A stretch of DNA of 23,260 nucleotides from SKVL01 sp046542915 (lineage in GTDB: Bacteria > Patescibacteriota > Minisyncoccia > Phycocordibacterales > CSBR16-193), in assembly GCA_046542915.1 (NCBI GenBank), contig JBKHAI010000007.1, positions 1-23,260 of the forward strand, in the 5' to 3' direction. This document shows positions 16,252-22,823 of this stretch, in pieces. A program made the position numbers and the translations under genes. Numbering within the stretch: position 1 is the first letter of the stretch; the number at the start of each line of letters is the position of its first letter. The notes under the pieces were generated by a model. The model made no database searches and had not been told where the DNA came from. It saw only the letters and a program-made list of their open reading frames with translations.

Positions 16252-16902
16252 TCAACTCCTCTTCTTTCGCCATTTTTCTATTTTAGCATGATCTCCGGAA
16301 CGTAGCACCTTCGGTACTGTGTAATTTTTGCCTCTATGTACAATTTTAGCAGGTCGTGTATAGACCATTTTTCCGGCATAGCGATTCTCTTCCAAGGAAT
16401 CCCGATCTCCCAAGACCCCCGGCACTTGCCGAGAAACACAATCCAAAACAGCCAGAGCGGGTATCTCGCCGCCGGTCAATATAAAAGGACCGATCGACAA
16501 CCTCTCCGCTCCCTCTTTTTTAAAAACTTCATAAACCCGAGCATCTATGCCTTCATAACGACCGGAAACTAAGATTATGTGCTTATACTCTTCGGCAAAA
16601 GAGCGGGCGCGTTCATTGGTTAGACGTTTGCCCTTCCTATCAAAAAATATGATCTTACAGTTCTTTTTTCTACCCTTCGCTTTCAATATCGCCTTAATGA
16701 CCGGCTCGGAACGAATGACCATCCCCGGTCCTCCACCAAAGGGTTTACCGTCAACACGCTCTTTAGGGTCTTCCAGATGATCCTTTGGATCATAAAACAG
16801 TACCTTTATTTTCTTCTTCTCCAAGGCACGGCCCAGTATAGATGTCTTTATATACGGCTCTATGGCCTCCGGAAAAAGAGTTATGATATGAAAAGTCAAC
16901 AT
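16252..16902 (-). CDS. trmD: tRNA (guanine37-N1)-methyltransferase, short form
   Basis: Methylates G37 next to the anticodon using S-adenosylmethionine, preventing frameshifts; a trefoil-knot (SPOUT) homodimer. The start at 16902 gives MLTFHIITLFPE, matching the usual N-terminus; an in-frame upstream ATG at 16971 is rejected because it would translate the terminator hairpin. Motifs: GGGPGM (56-61), GRYEGID (114-120), SIGPFILTGGE (136-146), and Arg158 (equal to E. coli Arg154). Between GVLG and YTRP there are 15 residues instead of 19 in E. coli, and the position of the catalytic Asp169 falls in SLEENR (169-174) with Glu or Asn. The protein stops at 216 residues, shortly after SGDHAKIEKWR, so most of the C-terminal domain is missing. 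The stop codon is TGA. Confidence 0.93.
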   Translation of the reverse strand: MLTFHIITLFPEAIEPYIKTSILGRALEKKKIKVLFYDPKDHLEDPKERVDGKPFGGGPGMVIRSEPVIKAILKAKGRKKNCKIIFFDRKGKRLTNERARSFAEEYKHIILVSGRYEGIDARVYEVFKKEGAERLSIGPFILTGGEIPALAVLDCVSRQVPGVLGDRDSLEENRYAGKMVYTRPAKIVHRGKNYTVPKVLRSGDHAKIEKWRKKRS

Positions 16903-16928
16903 AAAACACACTTTATAGTTTAACAAAG

Positions 16929-16959
16929 AAATACTCCGGCCAAAACGGCCGGAGTATTT
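16929..16959 (-). terminator. strong hairpin between khpA and trmD
   Basis: A 13-bp perfect stem, AAATACTCCGGCC with GGCCGGAGTATTT, and a 5-nt loop. On the minus strand it is followed by CTTTGTT, a mild U-tract; on the plus strand it is followed by seven A's, so it is oriented for the khpA transcript. It could terminate khpA or act as an attenuator ahead of trmD. A TATAAA hexamer (16917-16912) between hairpin and trmD could restart transcription. Confidence 0.7.
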
Positions 16960-16992
16960 AAAAAAACGCAAAAAGCATTTTTATCAGTAACC

Positions 16993-17331
16993 TTAAAGTT
17001 TTAGGTCTCCGACTGCTTCATCAACGTCCTTCTTGGTTCCTTCCTCAGAAGAAGAATAAGACTGAGAAGATGAGCTGTGAGAACCTCCTTCTGGCTCGTT
17101 TATTTTTAGGTTCACGCGAGCATTGTTTTTCATCCCGACGACTCTGAGAAGAGTACGAATGGCTTTCGCGGTATTACCGGATCGGCCGATGACCTTCCCC
17201 ATGTCAGACGGATCGATATCAAGTGTCATAAGAACACCCATTTCATCAACCTGTCTATCAACTTTAACTTTATCGGGATTGTCAACAAGAGATTTTACCA
17301 AGTACTCAAGAAATTCTTGATCCTTTTCCAT
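16993..17331 (-). CDS. khpA: KH-domain RNA-binding protein KhpA (YlqC-type)
   Basis: A small RNA-binding protein with one KH domain; in other bacteria it pairs with KhpB and affects cell division and translation. The KH core spans about residues 1-78, with the GxxG loop GRSG at 49-52 in DMGKVIGRSGNTAKAIR. The family is usually about 75-80 residues; here a Ser/Glu-rich, probably disordered tail extends it to 112. The place between rpsP and trmD is the classical one and supports the call. It has its own promoter candidate upstream and a strong hairpin downstream, so it may be expressed independently of trmD. Confidence 0.9.
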   Translation of the reverse strand: MEKDQEFLEYLVKSLVDNPDKVKVDRQVDEMGVLMTLDIDPSDMGKVIGRSGNTAKAIRTLLRVVGMKNNARVNLKINEPEGGSHSSSSQSYSSSEEGTKKDVDEAVGDLKL

Positions 17332-17382
17332 AATAGCAGAATTAACTCATAAAGAATTCTTGCAGATCATTCGACCAGTTAA

Positions 17383-17400
17383 GTGGCCTATAACAGCCAC
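17383..17400 (-). promoter_or_regulatory. hairpin in the khpA leader
   Basis: GTGGC (17383-17387) pairs with GCCAC (17396-17400) across an 8-nt loop, within the predicted khpA 5' leader of about 80 nt. Short, and without a known motif. Confidence 0.3.
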
Positions 17401-17419
17401 CCGATGCCTGCTAATATAT

Positions 17420-17448
17420 ACTCTAAACCCTTAAAAGATCACTGTCAA
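17420..17448 (-). promoter_or_regulatory. khpA promoter
   Basis: On the minus strand a perfect TTGACA (17448-17443), a 17-bp spacer and TAGAGT (17425-17420). The -35 box lies in the loop of a short inverted repeat, AAGATC (17435-17440) with GATCTT (17453-17458), that could also be a weak rpsP terminator followed by TTTT. Confidence 0.5.
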
Positions 17449-17489
17449 TAAAGATCTTCCTCTGTAAAATTTGGTTTTATGAAACCGAT

Positions 17490-17966
17490 CTATTTTACAG
17501 CTTCAGCTGTATCAGCGCTCTCAGGAACGTTATCTTTATCCTTTTCTTCATCAGCTTCCTGTTTTTCATCTTCTGCTTTGGTTTCCGGGGCATCTTGCGA
17601 GTCTAAAACGGCATCTTTGCTTTCCTTGGCTTCACTTTTTTCATCAGATGAAGCTTTGGCCTCGGAAGGTCCCGTATCGGCTGAAGATTGAGGATGTTTT
17701 TTGGGTAGAACATTTACTTTCTCCCCTTCTATGATCTTGTGAGTTACAAGGAGGTTATGAACTGTTCCCGACAGTTTGGCCCCTTTAGACATCCATTCCT
17801 TTATTCGTTCTCCCTTGAGCTGGGTCTTGTCCTCCTGACGCGGATCATAACTGCCCAAGGCCTCAATAAAGTTCCCGCTCTTAGGAGCTCTCCTGGAATC
17901 AGTAAGAACCACCCTGAATGTCGGCTCATGCCTTCTACCTACACGCCTTAACCTTATTTTTAACAT
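17490..17966 (-). CDS. rpsP: 30S ribosomal protein S16 with a long acidic tail
   Basis: Structural protein of the small ribosomal subunit. The S16 core (1 to about 88) begins MLKIRLRRVGRRHEPTFRVV and includes SRRAPKSGNFIEALGSYDP. The usual length is 80-90 residues; here about 70 residues rich in Glu, Lys, Asp, Ser and Ala follow, with no recognisable domain, giving 158. The start at 17966 is preferred over an in-frame ATG at 18002 because S16 proteins begin with MxxIRL and because the promoter's -10 box lies between the two ATGs, 7 nt before the chosen one. The stop is TAG. The order rpsP-khpA-trmD follows the common bacterial cluster without rimM and rplS. Confidence 0.95.
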   Translation of the reverse strand: MLKIRLRRVGRRHEPTFRVVLTDSRRAPKSGNFIEALGSYDPRQEDKTQLKGERIKEWMSKGAKLSGTVHNLLVTHKIIEGEKVNVLPKKHPQSSADTGPSEAKASSDEKSEAKESKDAVLDSQDAPETKAEDEKQEADEEKDKDNVPESADTAEAVK

Positions 17967-17973
17967 GTTGGCT

Positions 17974-18002
17974 ATCCTAGCAAAGCTTGGCGTAAAGGTC
18001 AA
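17974..18002 (-). promoter_or_regulatory. rpsP promoter, predicted leaderless start
   Basis: On the minus strand TTGACC (18002-17997), a 17-bp spacer and TAGGAT (17979-17974), then 7 nt to the ATG at 17966. It lies back to back with the rnr promoter. Confidence 0.55.
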
Positions 18003-18026
18003 TTGCCATTATCCCTAGAAAGGCAA
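18003..18026. repeat. inverted repeat between divergent rpsP and rnr promoters
   Basis: TTGCC (18003-18007) and GGCAA (18022-18026) are separated by 14 bp, exactly in the gap between the two -35 boxes. It could be a shared operator, but the arms are only 5 bp. Confidence 0.25.
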
Positions 18027-18028
18027 AA

Positions 18029-18058
18029 TTGGAAGATAAAAACTCAGTGTGTTATATT
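18029..18058 (+). promoter_or_regulatory. rnr promoter, very short leader
   Basis: TTGGAA (18029-18034), an 18-bp spacer and TATATT (18053-18058), 14 nt before the ATG. The predicted leader is about 7 nt, too short for a normal Shine-Dalgarno, and none is visible. Confidence 0.45.
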
Positions 18059-18072
18059 GAAATTTTGACGTT

Positions 18073-20016
18073 ATGGCACGAAAAACAAACAAAAAAAGAA
18101 AAAAGCAAAGTTTTGAAGGACCTCTGGCGGTTACCTCCCAAGGTATCGGATACTTGACGGTAGAAAAGTTTGAAGACGATATACAGATCCAAGAGAATCT
18201 AATGAAGACGGCCCTACATGGAGATCTGGTCAAAGTATCTCTCCTTCCCCAAAAGAAAGGTGAAAGGATCCAGGGCGAGGTCACTGAGATACTGGAGAGG
18301 GCTCGTTATGAATTCGTAGGAACAATAAAAAGGACAGAGGGTTCTTGCTTTTTGGTTCCTGACGACAGAAGGGTTTACAGGGACTTTCATATCCCTAACC
18401 CTCCAGATAATGCCTATAACGGCCACAAAGCGATGGTTAAATTAACCGAATGGAGTAACCCCAAGGATAAACCTCAAGCCGAGATAGTAACCGTTATCGG
18501 ACCGGCCGGAGAACACGAAGTAGAGATGAACGCCATAGTTAAAGAGAGAGGTTTTGATGTCAAATTTCCCGAAAAGGTTGAACGTGAGGCAAAGAAACTC
18601 CAAGATGACCGTTCCGAAATGGTTCCGGAGAAAGAAGGAAGACGCGATATGCGCGACCGAAAGACCTTCACTATTGACCCTCAAGATGCTAAGGATTTTG
18701 ACGATGCCCTGTCAATAAAAGAGCTTGATAACGGCGACAGAGAGATAGGGGTTCACATAGCCGATGTTTCTTTTTATGTTAAAGAAGGAAGCGACCTTGA
18801 TAAAGAAGCCAGAAAAAGAGGAACCTCGGTTTATCTGGTTGACCGCACTATCCCCATGCTTCCGGAAGAGCTTTCCAATGACCTCTGCAGTTTGAACCCC
18901 AATGAAGACAAACGTGCCTTTTCGGCGGTATTTATAGTTGACAAACACGGCACTATAAAGGACCGTTGGTTCGGCAGAACCGCCATAACTTCCGATAGAC
19001 GCTTTAATTACAAAGAGGCTCAAGAACTGCTGGATACCGGCAAAGGAGATATGGCCGAAGAACTCCAATCCTTGAACACCTTTGCCAAAAAACTACGAAA
19101 GAAAAAATTCAAGAAAGGGGCAATAGATTTTGAGACCAGCGAAGTAGGATTTGAACTGGACGAAGACGGTACCCCTAAACGTGTCTTTATAAAGAAAAGG
19201 ATGGCTTCCAACCAGCTGATCGAAGACCTTATGCTTTTAGCTAATAAAGAGGTCGCCTACTTTCTCTATGATGAACAAAATGAAGAAGGTAGCAGAAAAA
19301 GAGGTGCCATCTATCGCGTACACGAAAGACCCGATCCGGAAAAACTCTCAGACCTTCTGACATTCCTCAGAGCATTAGGACATAACATCTCGATCGACCC
19401 CGAAGATATGTCTCCGAAAGAGCTGAACAGAATATTAAGAAAAGTTACCGGAGAAAGTGAAGAAACTCTGGTAAAGACCGCCGCTATCCGTTCAATGTCC
19501 AAGGCGGTCTACTCCACCAAGAACATCGGACATTTCGGGCTGGCTTTTAAACACTACACTCACTTCACCTCACCGATAAGAAGATATCCGGATCTGGTCG
19601 TTCATCGGTTGATATCCAAGAGACTGAAAGGTAAAAAAATGTCCTCAAAAGAAATAGCAATGCTGGAAACAGTAGCCAAAGAATCAACCGAAGCCGAGAT
19701 AAAAGCCACCGAAGCAGAAAGAGAGTCCATCAAATTAAAACAGGTTGAGTATATGGAAAAACACAAAGGCGAGGTATTTGAAGCGGTCATTTCCGGAGTT
19801 ACCGGCTGGGGATTATACGTTGAAGAAAAGAACACTCTTTCTTCAGGAATGGTTCATATCACCAAACTGGGAGATGATTTTTACGAATTTGATGAAAAGA
19901 ACTTCGCCTTAATAGGAAAGGAAACCGGAAAAAAATTCGCTTTGGGGGATGAAATAAAGGTCAAGTTAATAGACGCCGACCCTGATGAAAGAAGACTTTC
20001 TTTTGAGATCATTTAA
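18073..20016 (+). CDS. rnr: ribonuclease R (RNB family 3'-5' exoribonuclease)
   Basis: Degrades structured RNA processively from the 3' end; in other bacteria it works in rRNA quality control, mRNA decay and tmRNA-linked turnover. 647 residues: a Lys-rich N-terminus, two cold-shock-like domains (about 14-140), the RNB catalytic domain (about 195-525) and a C-terminal S1 domain (about 561-645). The catalytic motif TIDPQDAKDFDDAL carries Asp202, Asp208, Asp210 and Asp211, matching E. coli Asp272, 278, 280 and 281. It lacks the long basic C-terminal tail and N-terminal helix-turn-helix of E. coli RNase R. It is divergent from rpsP across 106 bp. No clear intrinsic terminator follows the stop. 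Confidence 0.96.
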   Translation: MARKTNKKRKKQSFEGPLAVTSQGIGYLTVEKFEDDIQIQENLMKTALHGDLVKVSLLPQKKGERIQGEVTEILERARYEFVGTIKRTEGSCFLVPDDRRVYRDFHIPNPPDNAYNGHKAMVKLTEWSNPKDKPQAEIVTVIGPAGEHEVEMNAIVKERGFDVKFPEKVEREAKKLQDDRSEMVPEKEGRRDMRDRKTFTIDPQDAKDFDDALSIKELDNGDREIGVHIADVSFYVKEGSDLDKEARKRGTSVYLVDRTIPMLPEELSNDLCSLNPNEDKRAFSAVFIVDKHGTIKDRWFGRTAITSDRRFNYKEAQELLDTGKGDMAEELQSLNTFAKKLRKKKFKKGAIDFETSEVGFELDEDGTPKRVFIKKRMASNQLIEDLMLLANKEVAYFLYDEQNEEGSRKRGAIYRVHERPDPEKLSDLLTFLRALGHNISIDPEDMSPKELNRILRKVTGESEETLVKTAAIRSMSKAVYSTKNIGHFGLAFKHYTHFTSPIRRYPDLVVHRLISKRLKGKKMSSKEIAMLETVAKESTEAEIKATEAERESIKLKQVEYMEKHKGEVFEAVISGVTGWGLYVEEKNTLSSGMVHITKLGDDFYEFDEKNFALIGKETGKKFALGDEIKVKLIDADPDERRLSFEII

Positions 20017-20131
20017 ACCGAAACTTTATAAGAAATTCCTGTTTATCCAGATCAAGCCATTTCTTGAATTACACTTTGAAAGCAACCTTTCATACGCCTC
20101 CACCAAAACTCCTCAACCAAGATACTTTTTA

Positions 20132-20162
20132 GGAAAGTGGCCCATAGCATAGCCCACTTTCC
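20132..20162. repeat. 9-bp stem-loop
   Basis: GGAAAGTGG (20132-20140) pairs with CCACTTTCC (20154-20162) around a 13-nt loop. No U-tract follows on either strand, so it is not a standard terminator, although a short run of A's lies on its minus-strand side. Confidence 0.45.
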
Positions 20163-20210
20163 GTAATTACTCGTTAGCAATAGTATCAAGTATACTCTCC
20201 TAAACCTTAG

Positions 20211-20241
20211 GGACGTCTTTTTGGGGATGTCTGACATCCCC
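20211..20241. repeat. REP-like palindrome with an extra matching arm
   Basis: GGGGATGT (20223-20230) and ACATCCCC (20234-20241) form an 8-bp stem with a 3-nt loop. A further arm, GGACGTC (20211-20217), lies just before a T-run and could pair with GACATCC with one mismatch, competing with the main stem. The shape resembles REP/BIME-type extragenic palindromes; copies elsewhere in the genome cannot be checked here. Confidence 0.4.
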
Positions 20242-20300
20242 AGGATTTGCTGATTATACCGATATACCTCTTCCTTTTTACATTCACTATTCAGTAATTT

Positions 20301-20329
20301 TTGACATTGTTTTATTTTTAAGGCATAAT
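20301..20329 (+). promoter_or_regulatory. promoter of the SPFH-like gene
   Basis: A perfect TTGACA (20301-20306), a 17-bp spacer and CATAAT (20324-20329). The predicted leader is about 45 nt. Confidence 0.7.
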
Positions 20330-20367
20330 ACAGTAAACGTTCTTTGATAGAAACACAATAAAAGTAT

Positions 20368-20374
20368 AAGGAGG
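20368..20374 (+). promoter_or_regulatory. strong Shine-Dalgarno
   Basis: AAGGAGG ends 7 nt before the ATG at 20382, an ideal arrangement. It fixes the start of the gene and stands out because nearly all other genes in the window lack such a site. Confidence 0.85.
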
Positions 20375-20381
20375 ATTTAGA

Positions 20382-21899
20382 ATGGATATCTTATGGATCA
20401 GCTTAGTTGCAATGGTATTGATTTTGGTCATTGTTGTACTGGTTCTAGCGACCATTTCAGTAATGGCTAAAGAGGACTGGTTTTTTACCCAAATAACACA
20501 GGGTAAGATCAAATTTATTAACCGCGGAGACGCCAAAGAGGCCGTCTGGCCCAATGTTGGAGGATACGGGATGTCAATTAAAGAAGATCCCAACGGAAGA
20601 CACTGGCTAATACCAATTGAAGACGAGGATACTCTAATGAATTCATTTTTTTATCCCACCAAACCCGGAACACTAAAATTCAAGCTGGATCAACTGCTTT
20701 GGGATAAGCTCAAGATCAGATTTATAAGTATCCTATGGTTCCAAGTATATGTCCATAAATTTGAAGTAGAAAGATTGAGGTTGAAAGGAGCGACAAAGAA
20801 AAAGTTAGACATCGCAGAAACAAATATCAAAGGAAAAAACACTGAGGGTCTGGAAGGAAAAAGTACTGAAGATCTACAGAATCGAATCCAGGAGTCCCCT
20901 AATGAATCACTTGTTGATTCACTGCTTTTTTTAATTCCAAGACCAATTCTTGTTACAGGAGTCGAGTTGGGAGGTGACGGCACTAGAATATCGATACTGT
21001 GTCATCCTGTATATCAGGTGGTTATTCCCACAGTCCCGATCTATTATTATCGGGCCAAATTCTTTACCCTTCTTGATTCCGCTTTTTCGGCGGCACTAAC
21101 TAATTTTTTTGCCGACCATCGAGTGGCGGTCTACACCAAAAAAGGTGCCGAAGACCTCAAAGCTGAAGAGGGCGAGTTGGCGCATGAGGTCTATGATCCT
21201 AAACTTGGCGATGAATTTGGAAACAAAAATGATGATTATAAAAAATACTACTCCGCCAGTAAAATATCTTACTGGCATTGGTTGAAAATGAAGAAAACTG
21301 AAGGTTCAGCCATAAAAAGACATCTATGGCATCTAAATGCGACCAAAAGTTATTACGAAGAGCTAGTGAAACACGCTCTAAGGGATAAGGAATACAATAA
21401 TGAAAATGTCAACGAACATCCTCATGTGAAGTTCTTAAACAAGTTGACGCACAACTTGTTCTTAGATAACACAACTATAAGTAGCAAAGACTTGGGAAGC
21501 GGAATAATTCCTCAATTCGGTCTGGCTCTTACAGATCCAATAATTGAGGACTACGCACCTTACGACCAAGCCACTAAGGACCTCTCAGCTTCTATGCCCG
21601 CAAGACAGACGAACTTCTGGATAGCAGAAGGAGTCAGAGAAAAGGCCTACGGAACCAGAGACGCTATGGTGGCCCAAGGCACCGGAGAAGCCGACAGGTT
21701 TAAAAACTTGGTCAATTCCTTAATAAAACAAGGTACTGATCCCAATATCGCCGCGCAGGTAGTTGAAACGATGCTTAGAACCGAGAACATAAGGGACGGA
21801 CAAGTCTCGACCTACGTGGAAGGCGGTAGTCGGTCATCCGTTATGGTACCAGCTGGAGAACAACCAAAAAAGCAAGAAGGAGGAGGAACAGAGACTTAA
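20382..21899 (+). CDS. putative SPFH/band 7-like membrane protein
   Basis: 505 residues with one N-terminal membrane helix (about 4-28) and a long soluble part. After the helix, WFFTQITQGKIKFINRGD and later LWDKLKIRFISILWF are reminiscent of large SPFH/band 7 proteins in Parcubacteria-type genomes, and a helical, Ala/Glu-containing region near 405-480 (REKAYGTRDAMVAQGTGEAD) resembles the C-terminal helices that drive SPFH oligomers. A variable, charged insert lies at about 135-185. The C-terminal 40 residues are Gly/Ser/Gln-rich. SPFH proteins form membrane cages that organise proteases and lipids; that role is not shown here. The family call is by eye and moderate. The gene stands alone, with a consensus promoter, a strong ribosome site and a strong terminator. 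Confidence 0.55.
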   Translation: MDILWISLVAMVLILVIVVLVLATISVMAKEDWFFTQITQGKIKFINRGDAKEAVWPNVGGYGMSIKEDPNGRHWLIPIEDEDTLMNSFFYPTKPGTLKFKLDQLLWDKLKIRFISILWFQVYVHKFEVERLRLKGATKKKLDIAETNIKGKNTEGLEGKSTEDLQNRIQESPNESLVDSLLFLIPRPILVTGVELGGDGTRISILCHPVYQVVIPTVPIYYYRAKFFTLLDSAFSAALTNFFADHRVAVYTKKGAEDLKAEEGELAHEVYDPKLGDEFGNKNDDYKKYYSASKISYWHWLKMKKTEGSAIKRHLWHLNATKSYYEELVKHALRDKEYNNENVNEHPHVKFLNKLTHNLFLDNTTISSKDLGSGIIPQFGLALTDPIIEDYAPYDQATKDLSASMPARQTNFWIAEGVREKAYGTRDAMVAQGTGEADRFKNLVNSLIKQGTDPNIAAQVVETMLRTENIRDGQVSTYVEGGSRSSVMVPAGEQPKKQEGGGTET

Positions 21900-21920
21900 A
21901 ATACTTTATTTTGTGTTTCA

Positions 21921-21952
21921 AAGTCGGCATTTATTTAAATGCCGACTTTTTA
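21921..21952 (+). terminator. intrinsic terminator of the SPFH-like gene
   Basis: A 13-bp perfect stem, AAGTCGGCATTTA with TAAATGCCGACTT, runs into TTTTTACTTTT. A textbook rho-independent terminator 21 nt after the stop. Confidence 0.9.
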
Positions 21953-21981
21953 CTTTTAAAATCCGGATTTTCTAAAAAAGA

Positions 21982-22010
21982 TTGACTATTTCGATAATTT
22001 ATTTTATTAT
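21982..22010 (+). promoter_or_regulatory. promoter of the four-helix membrane protein gene
   Basis: TTGACT (21982-21987), a 17-bp spacer and TATTAT (22005-22010); each box matches five of six consensus bases. The predicted leader is about 32 nt. Confidence 0.65.
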
Positions 22011-22037
22011 TTCGCCAGCGTTCTTAAAAAAACAAAA

Positions 22038-22044
22038 AAGGAGG
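22038..22044 (+). promoter_or_regulatory. strong Shine-Dalgarno, short spacing
   Basis: AAGGAGG is followed by only 4 nt (ATAT) before the ATG at 22049. The spacing is shorter than ideal, but no other in-frame start fits better. Confidence 0.75.
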
Positions 22045-22048
22045 ATAT

Positions 22049-22813
22049 ATGTTATTCCTAACAATTTTAGGTATAATTGCTTTGGCGATAGTCTTCTTTC
22101 TAGTGACTATCTTGACATACGTCAAAATAAAAGGAAGACCGAAAAAAACATCCACCAAGTCTACCGACCTATCCAAATACAAACCTAACGGCAGATTGAT
22201 AACGGCCGTTCTGGCCTACGGCTGTTTACTGTATCTCACGCGTGAAATACAGCCTGAGATCTGGAACTGGCTGTTTGAGACGGGTCTCTTTTGGCCTTTA
22301 CAATTAGCCGTCGTCGTTACTGTAATTGTCATCGACTACGGGACTGGCTTGCTGAAGTTGATCTTTATCCCAATTGTTATCGCCATAATATTCTTTTCAA
22401 TCCAAGAAATTGAAAAGAATGGAGAAAAAGAAAAGGTAACCGCCAAAAAACCGGCAGTCGAGGAGTCGGAAATACGAGATTTTCTGGAAAACCCAAAACC
22501 GCCAAAAGAACTTAAGAAATTGGCGAAAAAGGGAAAAATAGAAGATCTCCGATTGGCTCTTCTACAAAAGGTGGACTCCGACAGCTGGTCGGATCCGGTA
22601 AAAATGCCGGAACAACCGGTAGGGACTCGCCTGCGAGCGGATCTGGAGATCCTCTCCGGGCGAGTGCTTGTAAGGGACAGAAATGAAATTATCGGGGTAT
22701 ATCCCGATAAAAACTACAAGCACCCAAAAGGAAATAGCTTTGAACTACGGTTCAAAAGCTACGACCACAAGGAGACGGCTATTGCCGTCTGGACCTGGAA
22801 AGAAAATCTATAA
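22049..22813 (+). CDS. membrane protein of unknown function, about four helices plus soluble domain
   Basis: I do not recognise this 254-residue protein. Hydrophobic segments at about 3-25, 48-64, 76-96 and 100-118 suggest four membrane helices, with a short basic linker after the first (VKIKGRPKK). A charged linker (about 119-165, rich in Lys, Glu and Pro) leads to a C-terminal soluble domain of about 90 residues ending near AVWTWKENL; segments such as ILSGRVLVRD and FELRFKSYD look like beta strands. The coding sequence of that domain contains several short hairpins. It follows the SPFH-like gene on the same strand and shares its style of strong ribosome site, but a terminator and a new promoter separate the two. 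A partner of the SPFH-like protein is possible but unproven. Confidence 0.6.
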   Translation: MLFLTILGIIALAIVFFLVTILTYVKIKGRPKKTSTKSTDLSKYKPNGRLITAVLAYGCLLYLTREIQPEIWNWLFETGLFWPLQLAVVVTVIVIDYGTGLLKLIFIPIVIAIIFFSIQEIEKNGEKEKVTAKKPAVEESEIRDFLENPKPPKELKKLAKKGKIEDLRLALLQKVDSDSWSDPVKMPEQPVGTRLRADLEILSGRVLVRDRNEIIGVYPDKNYKHPKGNSFELRFKSYDHKETAIAVWTWKENL

Positions 22814-22823
22814 CTCCTTTTAA

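Larger units (their letters stand above)
20017..20381. other. 365-bp non-coding region with hairpins
   Basis: No convincing gene is seen. The region holds a 9-bp hairpin (20132-20162), a small CCTAA/TTAGG hairpin (20199-20211), a near-perfect palindrome (20223-20241), and the promoter and ribosome site of the next gene. A 61-residue minus-strand reading frame (20052-20237) has no recognisable features. A small RNA is possible but no known family was recognised. Confidence 0.5.

Noticed and set aside
16903..16971. Upstream in-frame ATG for trmD adding 23 residues
   Set aside because: The extra codons run through the 13-bp terminator hairpin, and the family N-terminus (LTFHIITLFPE) begins at the ATG at 16902.
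17967..18002. Upstream in-frame ATG for rpsP adding 12 residues
   Set aside because: It lies within the promoter (the -35 box is at 17997-18002), and S16 proteins start at MLKIRLRR.
20052..20237. 61-residue minus-strand reading frame
   Set aside because: Its start codon lies in the REP-like palindrome, no Shine-Dalgarno or promoter supports it, and the protein shows no recognisable domain; it could be a chance frame or a gene remnant.
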